Shown here one piece after another: positions 26,491 to 37,026 of a DNA stretch of 64,000 bases. Each line of letters opens with the position of its first letter. Position 1 is the first letter of the stretch. The position numbers and the translations under genes were made by a program. A model generated the notes under the pieces. It was not told the DNA's origin, did no database searches, and saw only the letters and a program-made list of their open reading frames with translations. The stretch is from Microvirga aerilata (GTDB lineage Bacteria > Pseudomonadota > Alphaproteobacteria > Rhizobiales > Beijerinckiaceae): assembly GCF_016743775.1 (NCBI RefSeq), contig NZ_JAEQMY010000004.1, positions 1 through 64,000 on the forward strand, written 5' to 3'.

Positions 26491-27285
26491 TCAGACCGCG
26501 ACGGGAGCCTTGATGGCCGGATGGGGATCGTAGTCCTCGATGGCGATGTCGTCGAAGGTGAAGTCGAAGAGCGAGCGCACGGACGGGTTGAGACGCAGCC
26601 TGGGCAGCGGCCTCGGCTCCCGCGAGAGCTGGAGGCGCGCCTGCTCCAGATGGTTGAGGTACAGGTGCGCATCCCCGAAGGAGTGCACGAAATCGCCCGG
26701 CTGCAGGCCGGTGGCCTGGGCCATCATGTGGGTGAGAAGCGCATAGGACGCGATGTTGAACGGAACGCCCAGGAACACGTCTGCCGAACGCTGGTAGAGC
26801 TGGCAGGAGAGCCGCCCCTCCGCCACGTAGAACTGGAACAGGCAGTGGCAGGGAGCGAGCGCCATCCTGTCGAGGTCCGCCGGGTTCCAGGCGGAGACGA
26901 TCAGGCGGCGGCTGTCGGGATTGCGGCGGATCTCGTCGACGACCCAGCGGATCTGGTCCACCGTGCCGCCGTCGGGCTTGGCCCAGGAACGCCACTGCTT
27001 GCCGTAGACGGGACCGAGGTCGCCGTTCTCGTCCGCCCACTCGTCCCAGATCGAAACGCCGTTCTCCTTGAGGTAGCGGATGTTGGTATCGCCGTTCAGG
27101 AACCAGAGCAGCTCGTGGACGATCGATTTCAGGTGCAGCTTCTTCGTGGTGACCAGCGGGAAGCCCTGGCTGAGATCGAAGCGCATCTGGTGGCCGAAGA
27201 CGGAAATCGTCCCGGTTCCGGTCCGGTCGTCCTTGCGGACGCCCTCGTCCATGATGCGGCGGATGAGATCGAGATAGACCTGCAT
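26491..27285 (-). CDS. thyA: thymidylate synthase
   Basis: ThyA methylates dUMP to dTMP using methylene-tetrahydrofolate and produces dihydrofolate, the FolA substrate. The 264 residues match the E. coli-length enzyme, with nucleophile Cys146 in [20 protein letters not shown] before it and [18 protein letters not shown] after it. It is the first gene of the minus-strand block and is divergent from ssrA. Confidence 0.97.
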   Translation of the reverse strand: MQVYLDLIRRIMDEGVRKDDRTGTGTISVFGHQMRFDLSQGFPLVTTKKLHLKSIVHELLWFLNGDTNIRYLKENGVSIWDEWADENGDLGPVYGKQWRSWAKPDGGTVDQIRWVVDEIRRNPDSRRLIVSAWNPADLDRMALAPCHCLFQFYVAEGRLSCQLYQRSADVFLGVPFNIASYALLTHMMAQATGLQPGDFVHSFGDAHLYLNHLEQARLQLSREPRPLPRLRLNPSVRSLFDFTFDDIAIEDYDPHPAIKAPVAV

Positions 27286-27455
27286 GAGAAGCTCCTCGCC
27301 TTCATCATAGGGCAGCCGCCTGGTTCCGCCGAGTCGGACCGGCGCGGTTTTGTGTGGATCGGTTAACCCCGGAGAGGGAAGCGAAGCGTGGCTGCAAAAC
27401 GGCGCGCTCCTGTCCCGGCGGATTACATTTCGTGATTACCCCGGCCGTTCCCGCT

Positions 27456-27484
27456 CTTTCAAAATCGCTCAGCTCCGCCTATAT
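27456..27484 (+). promoter_or_regulatory. candidate ssrA promoter
   Basis: CTTTCA and CTATAT are separated by exactly 17 bases; CTATAT is the usual -10 of alphaproteobacterial stable-RNA promoters, while the -35 is poor. A start near 27490 would lie at the front of the acceptor piece of ssrA. Confidence 0.5.
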
Positions 27485-27487
27485 TGG

Positions 27488-27740
27488 AGGGGTCGGTCGC
27501 AAGGCCGGCTATGGCGATAAACGGCTACTGGAATAAACCCATCTGACCCGGGGGCGGTACCCGGCGCATCCACCAGAATCCGGTCTCGACCTGGGTTTCG
27601 GCAGGGGCGAAAGCAAGATCGACGAGGGCCTAAAGGGTAGACTTTCGCTCGGCATGGTTCCGCCGACATCGGGCCGGTTCAGTCGTTGCCAACGACAACT
27701 ATGCTCCGGTTGCGGTAGCCGCGTCAGCGGCTCCTGACGC
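27488..27740 (+). ncRNA. ssrA: tmRNA, circularly permuted two-piece form
   Basis: tmRNA rescues stalled ribosomes and tags nascent proteins. In the permuted alphaproteobacterial form the acceptor piece comes first: T-arm-like CCGGG-N7-CCCGG, then CGCATCC-A-CCA ending at 27575. After a 27-nt spacer the coding piece starts near 27603 with AGGGGCG and AAAGCAAGATCGACG, the counterpart of the GGAUUCGACG tmRNA signature. The tag frame at 27688-27723 reads ANDNYAPVAVAA. Oddities: the next codon is TCA, not a stop, and the frame stays open into sspB; the acceptor stem AGGGGCG/CGCATCC has two mismatches but keeps G-U at the third pair (the alanine identity). Outer ends are estimated. Confidence 0.82.
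27717..27732 (+). repeat. hairpin at the end of the ssrA tag
   Basis: AGCCGC-GTCA-GCGGCT is a perfect 6-bp stem whose loop contains the codon (TCA, 27724-27726) where the tag stop codon is expected. A single G at 27725 would give both TGA and a GNRA-type loop. It probably forms the 3' part of the coding piece. Confidence 0.6.
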
Positions 27741-27834
27741 CGGTTCGAAAGTCCTGGCGGTTCACGCCGTCAGGCGGGGTTCGGAGGCGCCCGGCGACGC
27801 AAGCCTTCTCGTTCGTGTTCACAAGGGCTCCCAT

Positions 27835-28437
27835 ATGGCCGGTAAAGACCTGATCCGCTACGATCTTCTTGTGCAGGACGCGCTGAAAAGCGTGGTGCGC
27901 AAGGTGTTGATCGATGCCAAGGATGGACTTCCGGGCGAGCACCATTTCTACATCTCCTTCCAGACGGACTTTCCCGGCGTTCGCCTGTCGAACCGCCTGC
28001 GCGACAAGTATCCGCAGGAGATGACGATCGTTCTCCAGCACCAGTTCTGGGACCTCAACGTCACCGAGCACACCTTCGAGGTGGGCCTGTCCTTCTCCGG
28101 CATCCCGGAGCGGCTGCTCATTCCCTTCGATGCGCTGACCGGCTTCTTCGACCCCTCCGTTCAATTCGGCCTCAAATTCGACAGCCAGGAAGAGGACGAG
28201 GAGGAGGACGAGACCGCCGAGGCCCCGCCGTCTCCGCATCCGATCCGGGGCTCCGAGCCGGTCGAGCTGAAGCAGCCCCGCAAGGCCCTGCCCGTGGCAG
28301 AGAAGAAGGCGCTTCCGGAGAAGGCTCTGGCCCCGAGGTCCGAGCCGTCCGCACTCCCGGCGGAGCCGCAAGCCGAGGCCGAAGCGTCCGGCACCGCCGA
28401 GGTCGTCAGCCTCGACGCCTTCCGCAAGAAGAACTAG
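27835..28437 (+). CDS. sspB: SspB, ClpXP adaptor for ssrA-tagged proteins
   Basis: The 200-residue protein matches alphaproteobacterial SspB: GKDLIRYDLLVQDALKSVVRKVL and HHFYISFQTDFPGVRLSNRLRDKYPQEMTIVLQHQFWDLNV in the tag-binding domain (about 1-120), then an acidic linker (EEDEEEDE) and a disordered Pro/Ala tail that ends VVSLDAFRKKN, the likely ClpX-tethering peptide. It delivers tmRNA-tagged proteins to ClpXP. It lies directly downstream of ssrA on the same strand, so tag and adaptor genes are linked. Confidence 0.93.
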   Translation: MAGKDLIRYDLLVQDALKSVVRKVLIDAKDGLPGEHHFYISFQTDFPGVRLSNRLRDKYPQEMTIVLQHQFWDLNVTEHTFEVGLSFSGIPERLLIPFDALTGFFDPSVQFGLKFDSQEEDEEEDETAEAPPSPHPIRGSEPVELKQPRKALPVAEKKALPEKALAPRSEPSALPAEPQAEAEASGTAEVVSLDAFRKKN

Positions 28438-28449
28438 GCCTCCCGTCGT

Positions 28450-29862
28450 TCAGGCGGCCGATGCGCTGGTTCGCGCGCGCTGCGTCACATGCATCGGCAG
28501 GCCGCCCCCCGGCCGCAAGGTGATCCTCTGCACGGGCACCACCTCGTGCCCCTGCACGAGGTCGAGCCGCATGTGTCTGACAATGCTGGCAAGCACGATC
28601 ACGGCCTCCTGCAGCGAAAAGCTCGCGCCGATGCACACCCGGGGCCCGGCCCCGAACGGCAGATAGGCGAAGCGGTCGATCCGCCCCCGCTCCTCGGTCA
28701 GGAAGCGCTCGGGCCGGAAGGCATCCGGCTGGTCCCAGAGCGTCCGGTGGCGGTGGAGAACGTAGGGCGCGATCACCACCATCGAACCTGCCGGAATCTC
28801 CACGCTGCCGATCGCATCGTCGGCGATGGCCGTGCGGCTCATGTAGGGTGCTGGCGGATAAAGGCGGACCGCCTCGTCGATCACGGCCCGCGTATAGACG
28901 AGCCGCTCCAGGTGATGGGGCTCCAGGGGCCCTTCGCCCAGCACCTCGTCCACCTCCCGCTCCACCTTGGCCCGTATCCTCTCGTCCTGCGAGATCAGGT
29001 AGAGCGACCAGGACAGGGCGTTGGCCGTCGTTTCGTGCCCGGCCCCAATGAAGGTGATGATGTTGGTGCGCACCTCGATGTCGCTCAGGCCCTTGCCGGT
29101 CTCGGGGTCGGCCGCCTCCAGGAGCAGGGTCAGCAGGTCGCGCGGCGCGGGCGCGCCCTGGGCGAGGAGCGCCTTCCTGGCATTGATCAGTTCGTTCACG
29201 GTCTCCTCGAAGAACTGGATCGAGGGCCTTGCCCGCAGGCGCCCGATGCGCGGCACCCAGTCCGGGAAGCCGAAGATGTCGAGGGGATCGACCCGGCCTA
29301 TGGAGTTGAAATAGCGGGTGATCGCCCGGCCCAGCGCATCCGGATCCCGCGGCACGCCCTGCGTGAAGATCGTTCGCTCCAGCACGTCGAGGGTCACCCG
29401 GGTCATGTCGAGGGAGGCATCGACCACGCGCCCGTCCCGGCGCCGCTGCCAGCGCCGCACGAGGCGCTCCGCCGCCTCGACCATGGCCGGGAAGAAGCCG
29501 CCCACGGTGCGCGGGGTGAACAGGGGCGCGATGGTCCGGCGCTGGAGCCGCCATTCGTCGCCTTCCGCCGTGACGAGGCCTCTTCCCAGGCCCGGCGCCA
29601 GGATCCGGATCTGCAGGTCGTCCTTGCGGTAGTTGGCGGCATTGTCCAGGAGGATGTGGCGAACGACGGCCGGGTCGTTCACCACGGTCATGCGCCCCAG
29701 GGCTCCCTCGCCGGTGACGATCGGCTCCTCGAAATGCGCCTCCATCCAGGTGGCGAGAGGGTTTTCGCGCGCGGCGCGCAGGAAGGCCACCATCCCGAGG
29801 GGCTCGGTGCGCGGCCGAGGATGAGGCGGGCGGAACAGAGGCGCTTCAACGGTGTCGCTCAT
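28450..29862 (-). CDS. cytochrome P450
   Basis: The 470-residue haem monooxygenase has the I-helix AGHETT (274-279), K-helix ExxR (Glu330-Arg333), the PERF-like FRPERF (382-387) and haem-ligand loop FGAGPRVCIG with Cys410. There is no membrane anchor. No dedicated ferredoxin or reductase is adjacent, so the redox partner and substrate are unknown; the motif set resembles the fatty-acid/long-chain hydroxylating CYPs rather than camphor-type ones, which is only an impression. It is convergent with sspB and divergent from fumC. Confidence 0.93.
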   Translation of the reverse strand: MSDTVEAPLFRPPHPRPRTEPLGMVAFLRAARENPLATWMEAHFEEPIVTGEGALGRMTVVNDPAVVRHILLDNAANYRKDDLQIRILAPGLGRGLVTAEGDEWRLQRRTIAPLFTPRTVGGFFPAMVEAAERLVRRWQRRRDGRVVDASLDMTRVTLDVLERTIFTQGVPRDPDALGRAITRYFNSIGRVDPLDIFGFPDWVPRIGRLRARPSIQFFEETVNELINARKALLAQGAPAPRDLLTLLLEAADPETGKGLSDIEVRTNIITFIGAGHETTANALSWSLYLISQDERIRAKVEREVDEVLGEGPLEPHHLERLVYTRAVIDEAVRLYPPAPYMSRTAIADDAIGSVEIPAGSMVVIAPYVLHRHRTLWDQPDAFRPERFLTEERGRIDRFAYLPFGAGPRVCIGASFSLQEAVIVLASIVRHMRLDLVQGHEVVPVQRITLRPGGGLPMHVTQRARTSASAA

Positions 29863-29950
29863 GTGATTTTACGAAGCCTCCATGCGCCTTCGCTGTTGCG
29901 AGCGCCATAGTTTGAGATAAGAACACCCAACTCCATCGAAAGAGGTCAGG

Positions 29951-31342
<1,392 letters not shown>

Positions 31343-31359
31343 TCCGGTAGGGTTGCGCC

Positions 31360-31548
31360 ATGGCCGAGATCATCAATCTGCGCCAGGCGCGCAAGCAGAA
31401 GGCGCGGGCCGAGAAAGAGGCCCGCGCCGCCGAAAACCGCGTGAGCTTCGGGCGCAGCAAGGCCGAGAAGAAGCTCACCCAAGCCGAGCGCGACAAGGCC
31501 GAAAGCCATCTCGACTCGCACAAGCGCGATCCCGACGAGACCCCTTGA
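31360..31548 (+). CDS. DUF4169 family protein
   Basis: The 62-residue, very charged protein (MAEIINLRQARKQKARAEKE..., then VSFGRSKAEKKLTQAERDKAE) fits DUF4169, a family of short helical proteins found after fumC. It has no cysteine or hydrophobic core and is probably disordered or helical. It ends 1 bp before the next ATG. Confidence 0.82.
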   Translation: MAEIINLRQARKQKARAEKEARAAENRVSFGRSKAEKKLTQAERDKAESHLDSHKRDPDETP

Positions 31549-31549
31549 G

Positions 31550-31765
31550 ATGGGCTTCGAGATCGTCAAGCGCTCCGTCTCCATTGCCGGCCACCGGACG
31601 AGCATCTCCCTCGAGGAGCCCTTCTGGGAGGTTCTGCGGGAGATCGCCGAGCGGGAAAAGCTGTCCGTTCAAGCCCTGATCGGGCGCATCGACGCGGAGC
31701 GGGGCGAGCAGAACCTGTCCTCGGCCATCCGGGTCTTCGTGCTCGCCGACGTGCGCAATCGTTAG
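31550..31765 (+). CDS. ribbon-helix-helix domain protein
   Basis: The 71-residue protein has a short beta strand (KRSVSIAGHRTSISLE) followed by two helices (EPFWEVLREIAEREKLSVQALIGRIDAER), the layout of RHH DNA-binding proteins of the type found next to fumC and DUF4169. It may be a local repressor, but the target is unknown. It ends 31 bp before the convergent AsmA gene. Confidence 0.82.
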   Translation: MGFEIVKRSVSIAGHRTSISLEEPFWEVLREIAEREKLSVQALIGRIDAERGEQNLSSAIRVFVLADVRNR

Positions 31766-31796
31766 TGCAGCCCCCGGCTTGTCCGAACCTGATGGC

Positions 31797-34700
31797 TCAG
31801 CGTGTCGGAGGAGCCCCATAGACCGATGGCGGCGGACCGATCTGAACCGGCGGCGTGAGGGGCGGCATGGAGGTTTGCGAGGGGGTCGGCTCGGCTTCGG
31901 TCTCCTCGGGCTGCCTCAGCTGCTCCGACTGGAGCCGTTCCGCGTCCCGACGGGCGCGCTCTGCCTCCGCCCGCGCCTTGGCCTGGCGGAGCGCCTCTTC
32001 CTCGGCGGCCTTGGCCCGCTGCCGCTCGGCCTCGCGCTGGGCATCGATCTGGCGCTGGCGCTCGGCTGCGGCCCGCTCGAAGGCCTCGATCTTTTCCAGC
32101 TCCCGCTTGAGCACGATGGCCGCAAGCCCGTTGCGGAACGGACCGGCATCGATCTCGCGAACGGGAGCCGTCAGGGAGCCGCTCCAGTTCAGGCCGATGG
32201 ACGGCGGGGCCCCAACCCATTCGGCCGGTGAAGCCTTGGCCGTCAGCGCTCCCCGGGCGTCGAACTTCAGGGTCTTCAGATCGTAGGTGACCGCGCCCTG
32301 CCACACGGCCGGGCCGCTTTCCGCCACGAAGGGCGACAATCGCAGGAGACCGCCCACGAGCGCCGCCGACGTCTTGACCGGCGAGGACGCGAAGGACGAA
32401 CGCCCGAGCTCCGTTCCGATGACGGCTTCGGCCTTGCCCTCGGCCAGGGGCTCCGTTTCCGCGAGCGCCCGCTTGAGCGCCCGCTCGAAGACCGCGGGAT
32501 CGGCCGCGGGAGCGCGCAGGTTCGTAACCTGCCAATCGCCCGCGCCGCCGAGATTGGCCACCAGCTCGGAGAGGCTCGCACCCGCGGCACCGAACCTGAG
32601 CGGGCCTGAGAGGACGGCCTCGAAGGGCGTCGCCCCAGTCAGGGCCCACAGGGGCACCCGCTCCAGGGCGCCCTCTCCCACGATGGTGGCGAGCGCCCCC
32701 TGGCGTGTGATCGTCGTCGAGCCCGTCACCCGCCCGGATCCGACCGTCGCCTCGAGATTGCGAATGGAGATGCCGTCCGACTGTGCCCCCACCAGGAAGG
32801 ATGCCCGGCTGGCTTGGAGCCCGCGCCCGAAATCGAGGGTGCCGGCCCGGAAGGTCACCTGCCCGCCGGTGACGAGGCGGCCGCTTTGGCCGAAGCGGGC
32901 CGTGGACCAGATCGCCGTCGCCGTGGGACCCTCGGGCACGTTGAGGGCAAGCGCCGCCACGAGCCATGGCAGGGACAGCCGCTCGAGCGAAACCTCGCCG
33001 CTGATCTCCGACCGGGAGGCCGCAACGAGGCGCGCCTGCACGTTGTTGCCGGAGACCCTGCCGCTGATGTCGAGCAGGGTCGCGCCGCGCTCCCGACCCA
33101 AGGTCACACGCCCGGTCACCGGAACGGGGGGAGCGACGCCCGCGCCGTCTCCCAGGAGGAGCAGGAAGGGCGTGATGTCGGGGGTGGTTATTTCGGCCTC
33201 GCCGCTATCCACCACATCGTCGTTCTCGCTCAGGGCGAAGGGCCGCCTGGTTGCGACCTGAACGCCGGCGATGTCTCCCGTCAGGGTGACGTTGAACAGG
33301 CCCGTTCCGATGCGGGTTCCCCGCAGGTCGATCCTGGACGGCCTGTTCAAGCCGGCCATGTTCGGCCGATTGACCCAACGCCCCGTATTGTCGGCGGAGA
33401 GACCCAGGGTCAGGCTCTCGGTGCGCCCGTCCACGGATTCGACCTGGCCATCGAACGGCCCGCCCGCCACGCGGCCCCTCGCGGTCGTCCGCAGCCGCAG
33501 CTCGTTCGAGCCGGGAGCCGGCGCCACCCGCTCCGTGGTGACATCCACATCGAGGGCGCCCTCGCGCACGAAATGCGGCACGAGCTTGGAAATGCCGCCG
33601 ATCCAGACGCTTCCCAACAGCTCGACCAGCGGATCGGCGCGCTGCGCCGTCACCTTGCCGGTGATCTGGCCCGAGCCGTCGGGAGCGATGCGCCCCCGCA
33701 CCCGGGCATTGGCCCCTGCAAGGTCCACGATGTCGAGGGTTTCGACCAGCAGAGCCGGCCCGTCCGACAGGATGCGGGCGGAGATCCGGCCCGTGGCCGG
33801 GCTCTTGCCAGCGCTGACGCCCCGCGCATCGAGGATAAAGCCCACATCGAGGTTCTCGGTGGCCTGGAAGACGCTGGAGAGCTGAGGCAGATCGTTGAGG
33901 TTCAGGCTCTGGAGCCCGACCTGCGCCTCAAGCTTGCCGCGCTCGTTGGCCTCCGGCGCCGTGTAGCGGACGTTTCCGGTGAGCGTCGACTCGCCCGTCT
34001 TCAGGCGCAGCCGGTTGAAGGACAGCACGGGGTTCGAGAACGCGATGTCCGAGGAGGCCTCGACCGGACGTCCGTCGAGCACCCGCAGCAGGGGGGAATT
34101 GAGGCCGATGCGGGCCAGGTAGCGCGCCAGGCGGTCGGACGCGTTGGAGGCGAGCGCCACCTTGCCGTTGATGCCGCCCTGGGTGGTCAGGCCGAGCTGG
34201 CCCTCGAGAGCCACCCGCGTTTCCCCGGGCGCCATGAACTCGATCCGGTCCAGCCGGGCCCGGCCCGTATCGAGGGACAGGCGCAGGTTGGCGTTGGTCA
34301 GATCCTCCTGGCCCAGGCCGATGCTGTCGATCTTGAGGTCGAGATCGATGGGCACCCGGATCAGCGGAAGGGACCATTGCTGCAGGCGGCTTTTGAAATC
34401 CTGCCCGTTGCCGGACAGGATGAAGCTGTCCGCATCGAGCCTGCGCCCTTCGAGGCGCAGCGAGATTCGTGGGTCGTTGAGCCCGATCCTGCCCCCTCCG
34501 GTCATGCGAAGGCTCGCGCCGCCCTCGCCCGCCTCCACGCTGACCGGGTTGAGCTCGACGGCGCCAGGCACCGTCTTGAACTCGGTCTCCACCGTAACAG
34601 GGATCGGGATGCCTGCAGCGGCCAGCTGCGCCGGAGGACCGAACAGGATCTTGGCCTTGCCGGAAACATTCGGCGTGGCCCCTTCGCCGGCTCCTTCGCT

Positions 34701-35372
34701 CAGCCCGAGCCGGGCGTCCAGATCGAAGCGGGGATAGATGTCGCCGCCGCCCGAGAGCTTGACCTGGACGCTTTTGTCCTCGGCCAGCTCCCCGGTGACC
34801 AGCCGGAAGGGAACGCCCGAGGTCGTCCCCTCCACCCGCCAGGGGCCGATCAGCTTCTGGCCTTCGATCTGAACGTTCTCGGCAAAGGCCTGGTTGGTGC
34901 GGCCCGTGCTGGCGCTCTGGGTAGTCACGAGAAGCTGCGCGACGCTGAGGCTCTCGATGGCCCATTCGCGGGCGCGCCCGCTGCCGGACACGAGTTCCGG
35001 CGGCAGCCGCCACTCGCCGTCGCCGGCCACCGGAACGCGGATGTCGGCCCGGCCCACCCGCGTTTCCGTGAACCGGACCTCGCCCCGCAGCAGCGGCGTC
35101 AAGTCCACCTCCGCCCAGACGCCGTCAGCCGTCATTACCGGCGAATCCGGCGTCTTGCCGCCCAGCCTCAGCCGTCCGAGAACGATCCTCGGAGAAGGCA
35201 GCAGGCGGATGCCGATCTCGCCCTCCGTCGCGGCTTCCGTGCCGGATGCGCGCGAGATCATCCCGTCGATGGAGTCGCGATGGGCCTCCCAGTCGATGAA
35301 CGGGGGCGCCGCGACGGCAACGGCCAGGATCAGGATCACGATGGATGCGATGATCGTCAGGATATCGCGCAA
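31797..35372 (-). CDS. large AsmA family protein
   Basis: The 1191-residue protein has an N-terminal membrane anchor (about 6-26), a long beta-rich region with repeated LxLGGKTP/GRVRI-type strands, the conserved AsmA C-terminal block (ATVGSGRVTGSTTI...), and a final cytosolic- or periplasmic-side tail with a charged coiled coil (about 1095-1160) and Pro/Thr-rich end. AsmA-like proteins form bridges for phospholipid transport between membranes. The start is a TTG at 35372; the next in-frame ATG lies after the anchor, so TTG is preferred. It is transcribed alone. Confidence 0.85.
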   Translation of the reverse strand: MRDILTIIASIVILILAVAVAAPPFIDWEAHRDSIDGMISRASGTEAATEGEIGIRLLPSPRIVLGRLRLGGKTPDSPVMTADGVWAEVDLTPLLRGEVRFTETRVGRADIRVPVAGDGEWRLPPELVSGSGRAREWAIESLSVAQLLVTTQSASTGRTNQAFAENVQIEGQKLIGPWRVEGTTSGVPFRLVTGELAEDKSVQVKLSGGGDIYPRFDLDARLGLSEGAGEGATPNVSGKAKILFGPPAQLAAAGIPIPVTVETEFKTVPGAVELNPVSVEAGEGGASLRMTGGGRIGLNDPRISLRLEGRRLDADSFILSGNGQDFKSRLQQWSLPLIRVPIDLDLKIDSIGLGQEDLTNANLRLSLDTGRARLDRIEFMAPGETRVALEGQLGLTTQGGINGKVALASNASDRLARYLARIGLNSPLLRVLDGRPVEASSDIAFSNPVLSFNRLRLKTGESTLTGNVRYTAPEANERGKLEAQVGLQSLNLNDLPQLSSVFQATENLDVGFILDARGVSAGKSPATGRISARILSDGPALLVETLDIVDLAGANARVRGRIAPDGSGQITGKVTAQRADPLVELLGSVWIGGISKLVPHFVREGALDVDVTTERVAPAPGSNELRLRTTARGRVAGGPFDGQVESVDGRTESLTLGLSADNTGRWVNRPNMAGLNRPSRIDLRGTRIGTGLFNVTLTGDIAGVQVATRRPFALSENDDVVDSGEAEITTPDITPFLLLLGDGAGVAPPVPVTGRVTLGRERGATLLDISGRVSGNNVQARLVAASRSEISGEVSLERLSLPWLVAALALNVPEGPTATAIWSTARFGQSGRLVTGGQVTFRAGTLDFGRGLQASRASFLVGAQSDGISIRNLEATVGSGRVTGSTTITRQGALATIVGEGALERVPLWALTGATPFEAVLSGPLRFGAAGASLSELVANLGGAGDWQVTNLRAPAADPAVFERALKRALAETEPLAEGKAEAVIGTELGRSSFASSPVKTSAALVGGLLRLSPFVAESGPAVWQGAVTYDLKTLKFDARGALTAKASPAEWVGAPPSIGLNWSGSLTAPVREIDAGPFRNGLAAIVLKRELEKIEAFERAAAERQRQIDAQREAERQRAKAAEEEALRQAKARAEAERARRDAERLQSEQLRQPEETEAEPTPSQTSMPPLTPPVQIGPPPSVYGAPPTR

Positions 35373-35455
35373 GAGGCGGCCTTTTCTCCGTTACAGTCAG
35401 TGGTCCTTACCGCATGAAGACAGGAACCGGGAGCGCTGTTCAAGGTGTTCCACTG

Positions 35456-36910
35456 TCAAAGCGCAACGATCTTGCCTGGATTCATGATGTTGTGCGGGTC
35501 GATGGCCTGTTTCAAGGCGCGCATGAGGCCGAGGGCGGCCGGCCCATGCTCGAGTTCCAGGTACTTCATCTTCTTCTGGCCGACCCCATGCTCGCCCGTG
35601 CAGGTGCCCTCCATGGCCACCGCCCGCCGCACCAGCCGGTCGACGAACGCCTCGCAGGCCGCGATCTCCGCCGGATCGTCCGTGTTCACCAGGGGCTGCA
35701 CATGGAAGTTGCCGTCGCCCACATGGCCGACGATGGGAGCGATGAGCCCGGTTTCCAGGATGTCCTGCTTCGTGGCGTCGACGCATTCGGCCAAGCGCGA
35801 GATCGGCACGCACACATCGGTCGCTACCGATTGCGCTCCGGGCCGCAGGCCCTTGGCGGCCCAGTAGGCGTCGTGCCGGGCCTGCCAGAGGCGGGAGCGC
35901 TCCTCGGGCTTCGTCGCCCAGTCGAACGGTCCGCCGCTGAACTCGGCCGCGATGTCGCCGAAGCGCTCGGCCTGCTCCTGCACGCCGGCCTCGGAGCCGT
36001 GGAACTCCAGCAGCAGCAGGGGACTCTCCGGCAGGGTGAGCTTGGAATGCAGGTTGACCGCCCTCACCTGCACCTCGTCGAGCAGCTCGATGCGGGCCAC
36101 CGGGATGCCGGACTGGATCGTCATGATCACCGCATCGCAGGCGGCCTTCACGGACGGGAATGGGCAGATGCCGGCCGAGATCGCCTCCGGGATGCCGTGG
36201 AGCTTCAGGGTGATCTCGGTGACGACGCCCAGCGTCCCCTCCGAGCCGATGAGGAGGCGGGTGAGATCGTAGCCTGCCGAGCTCTTCTTGGCGCGGCTTG
36301 CCGTCCTCACGATCTCGCCGCTGGGGAGCACGGCGGTGAGCGCCAGCACCACGTCCTTCATGGTCCCATAGCGCACCGCGTTGGTGCCGGAGGCCCGGGT
36401 GGCGACCATGCCGCCGATGGAGGCGTCGGCGCCCGGATCGATGGGAAAGAACAATCCCTTGTCCCGCAGATGCTCGTTCAGCTCCTTGCGGGTCACGCCA
36501 GCCTCGACCACGCAGTCCAGGTCCTCGTCATGCACCGCGACGATGCGCTTCATCAGGCTTAGGTCAACTGAAACCCCGCCGAAGGGCGCATTGATATGTC
36601 CTTCCAGTGATGTGCCAGTGCCGTAGGGAATGACAGGAACCCCGTGTGCGGCACAGAGTTTGACAAGGGTCGACACCTCCTCCGTCGTCCGGGGATAGAC
36701 CACGATGTCCGGCGGCTGGTTCTTCACCCAGGTCAGGGAATGCCCATGCTGCTCGCGAACGGCGGCCGAGGTCACGACCCGATCGCCGAAGACTCCGGTC
36801 AGTTCGGACAGCAGGGAGGCAATGGAAGCGTCCGTCACCTTCTGACGGACGGGAACATGGGGCGCATTCATGAAGGCTTCAGATCCAATTGTGATGCTCG
36901 CTTCGTTCAT
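35456..36910 (-). CDS. FAD-linked oxidase (GlcD / D-lactate dehydrogenase type)
   Basis: The 484-residue protein has the PCMH/VAO-type FAD domain (DIVVYPRTTEEVSTLVKLCAAHGVPVIPYGTGTSLEGH, then GADASIGGMVATRASGTNAVRYGTM) and the C-terminal FAD-oxidase domain with GHVGDGNFH and GEHGVGQKK, ending DPHNIMNPGKIV. It likely oxidises D-lactate, glycolate or a similar 2-hydroxy acid. ATG 36910 is chosen though no strong ribosome binding site is visible; 36872 is an alternative. No GlcE/GlcF partners are present, which favours a D-lactate dehydrogenase-like single-chain enzyme. Confidence 0.88.
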   Translation of the reverse strand: MNEASITIGSEAFMNAPHVPVRQKVTDASIASLLSELTGVFGDRVVTSAAVREQHGHSLTWVKNQPPDIVVYPRTTEEVSTLVKLCAAHGVPVIPYGTGTSLEGHINAPFGGVSVDLSLMKRIVAVHDEDLDCVVEAGVTRKELNEHLRDKGLFFPIDPGADASIGGMVATRASGTNAVRYGTMKDVVLALTAVLPSGEIVRTASRAKKSSAGYDLTRLLIGSEGTLGVVTEITLKLHGIPEAISAGICPFPSVKAACDAVIMTIQSGIPVARIELLDEVQVRAVNLHSKLTLPESPLLLLEFHGSEAGVQEQAERFGDIAAEFSGGPFDWATKPEERSRLWQARHDAYWAAKGLRPGAQSVATDVCVPISRLAECVDATKQDILETGLIAPIVGHVGDGNFHVQPLVNTDDPAEIAACEAFVDRLVRRAVAMEGTCTGEHGVGQKKMKYLELEHGPAALGLMRALKQAIDPHNIMNPGKIVAL

Positions 36911-37026
36911 AGCTACCAGAACCGTTGCAAACGCAACACTCCGGATGAGAAAGATGTCGCACCCCTCCTGCGCAGCCGCCACGAACGTGCTAACGTTCCC
37001 GCTGCCGACGAACGATCCTCTGAACG

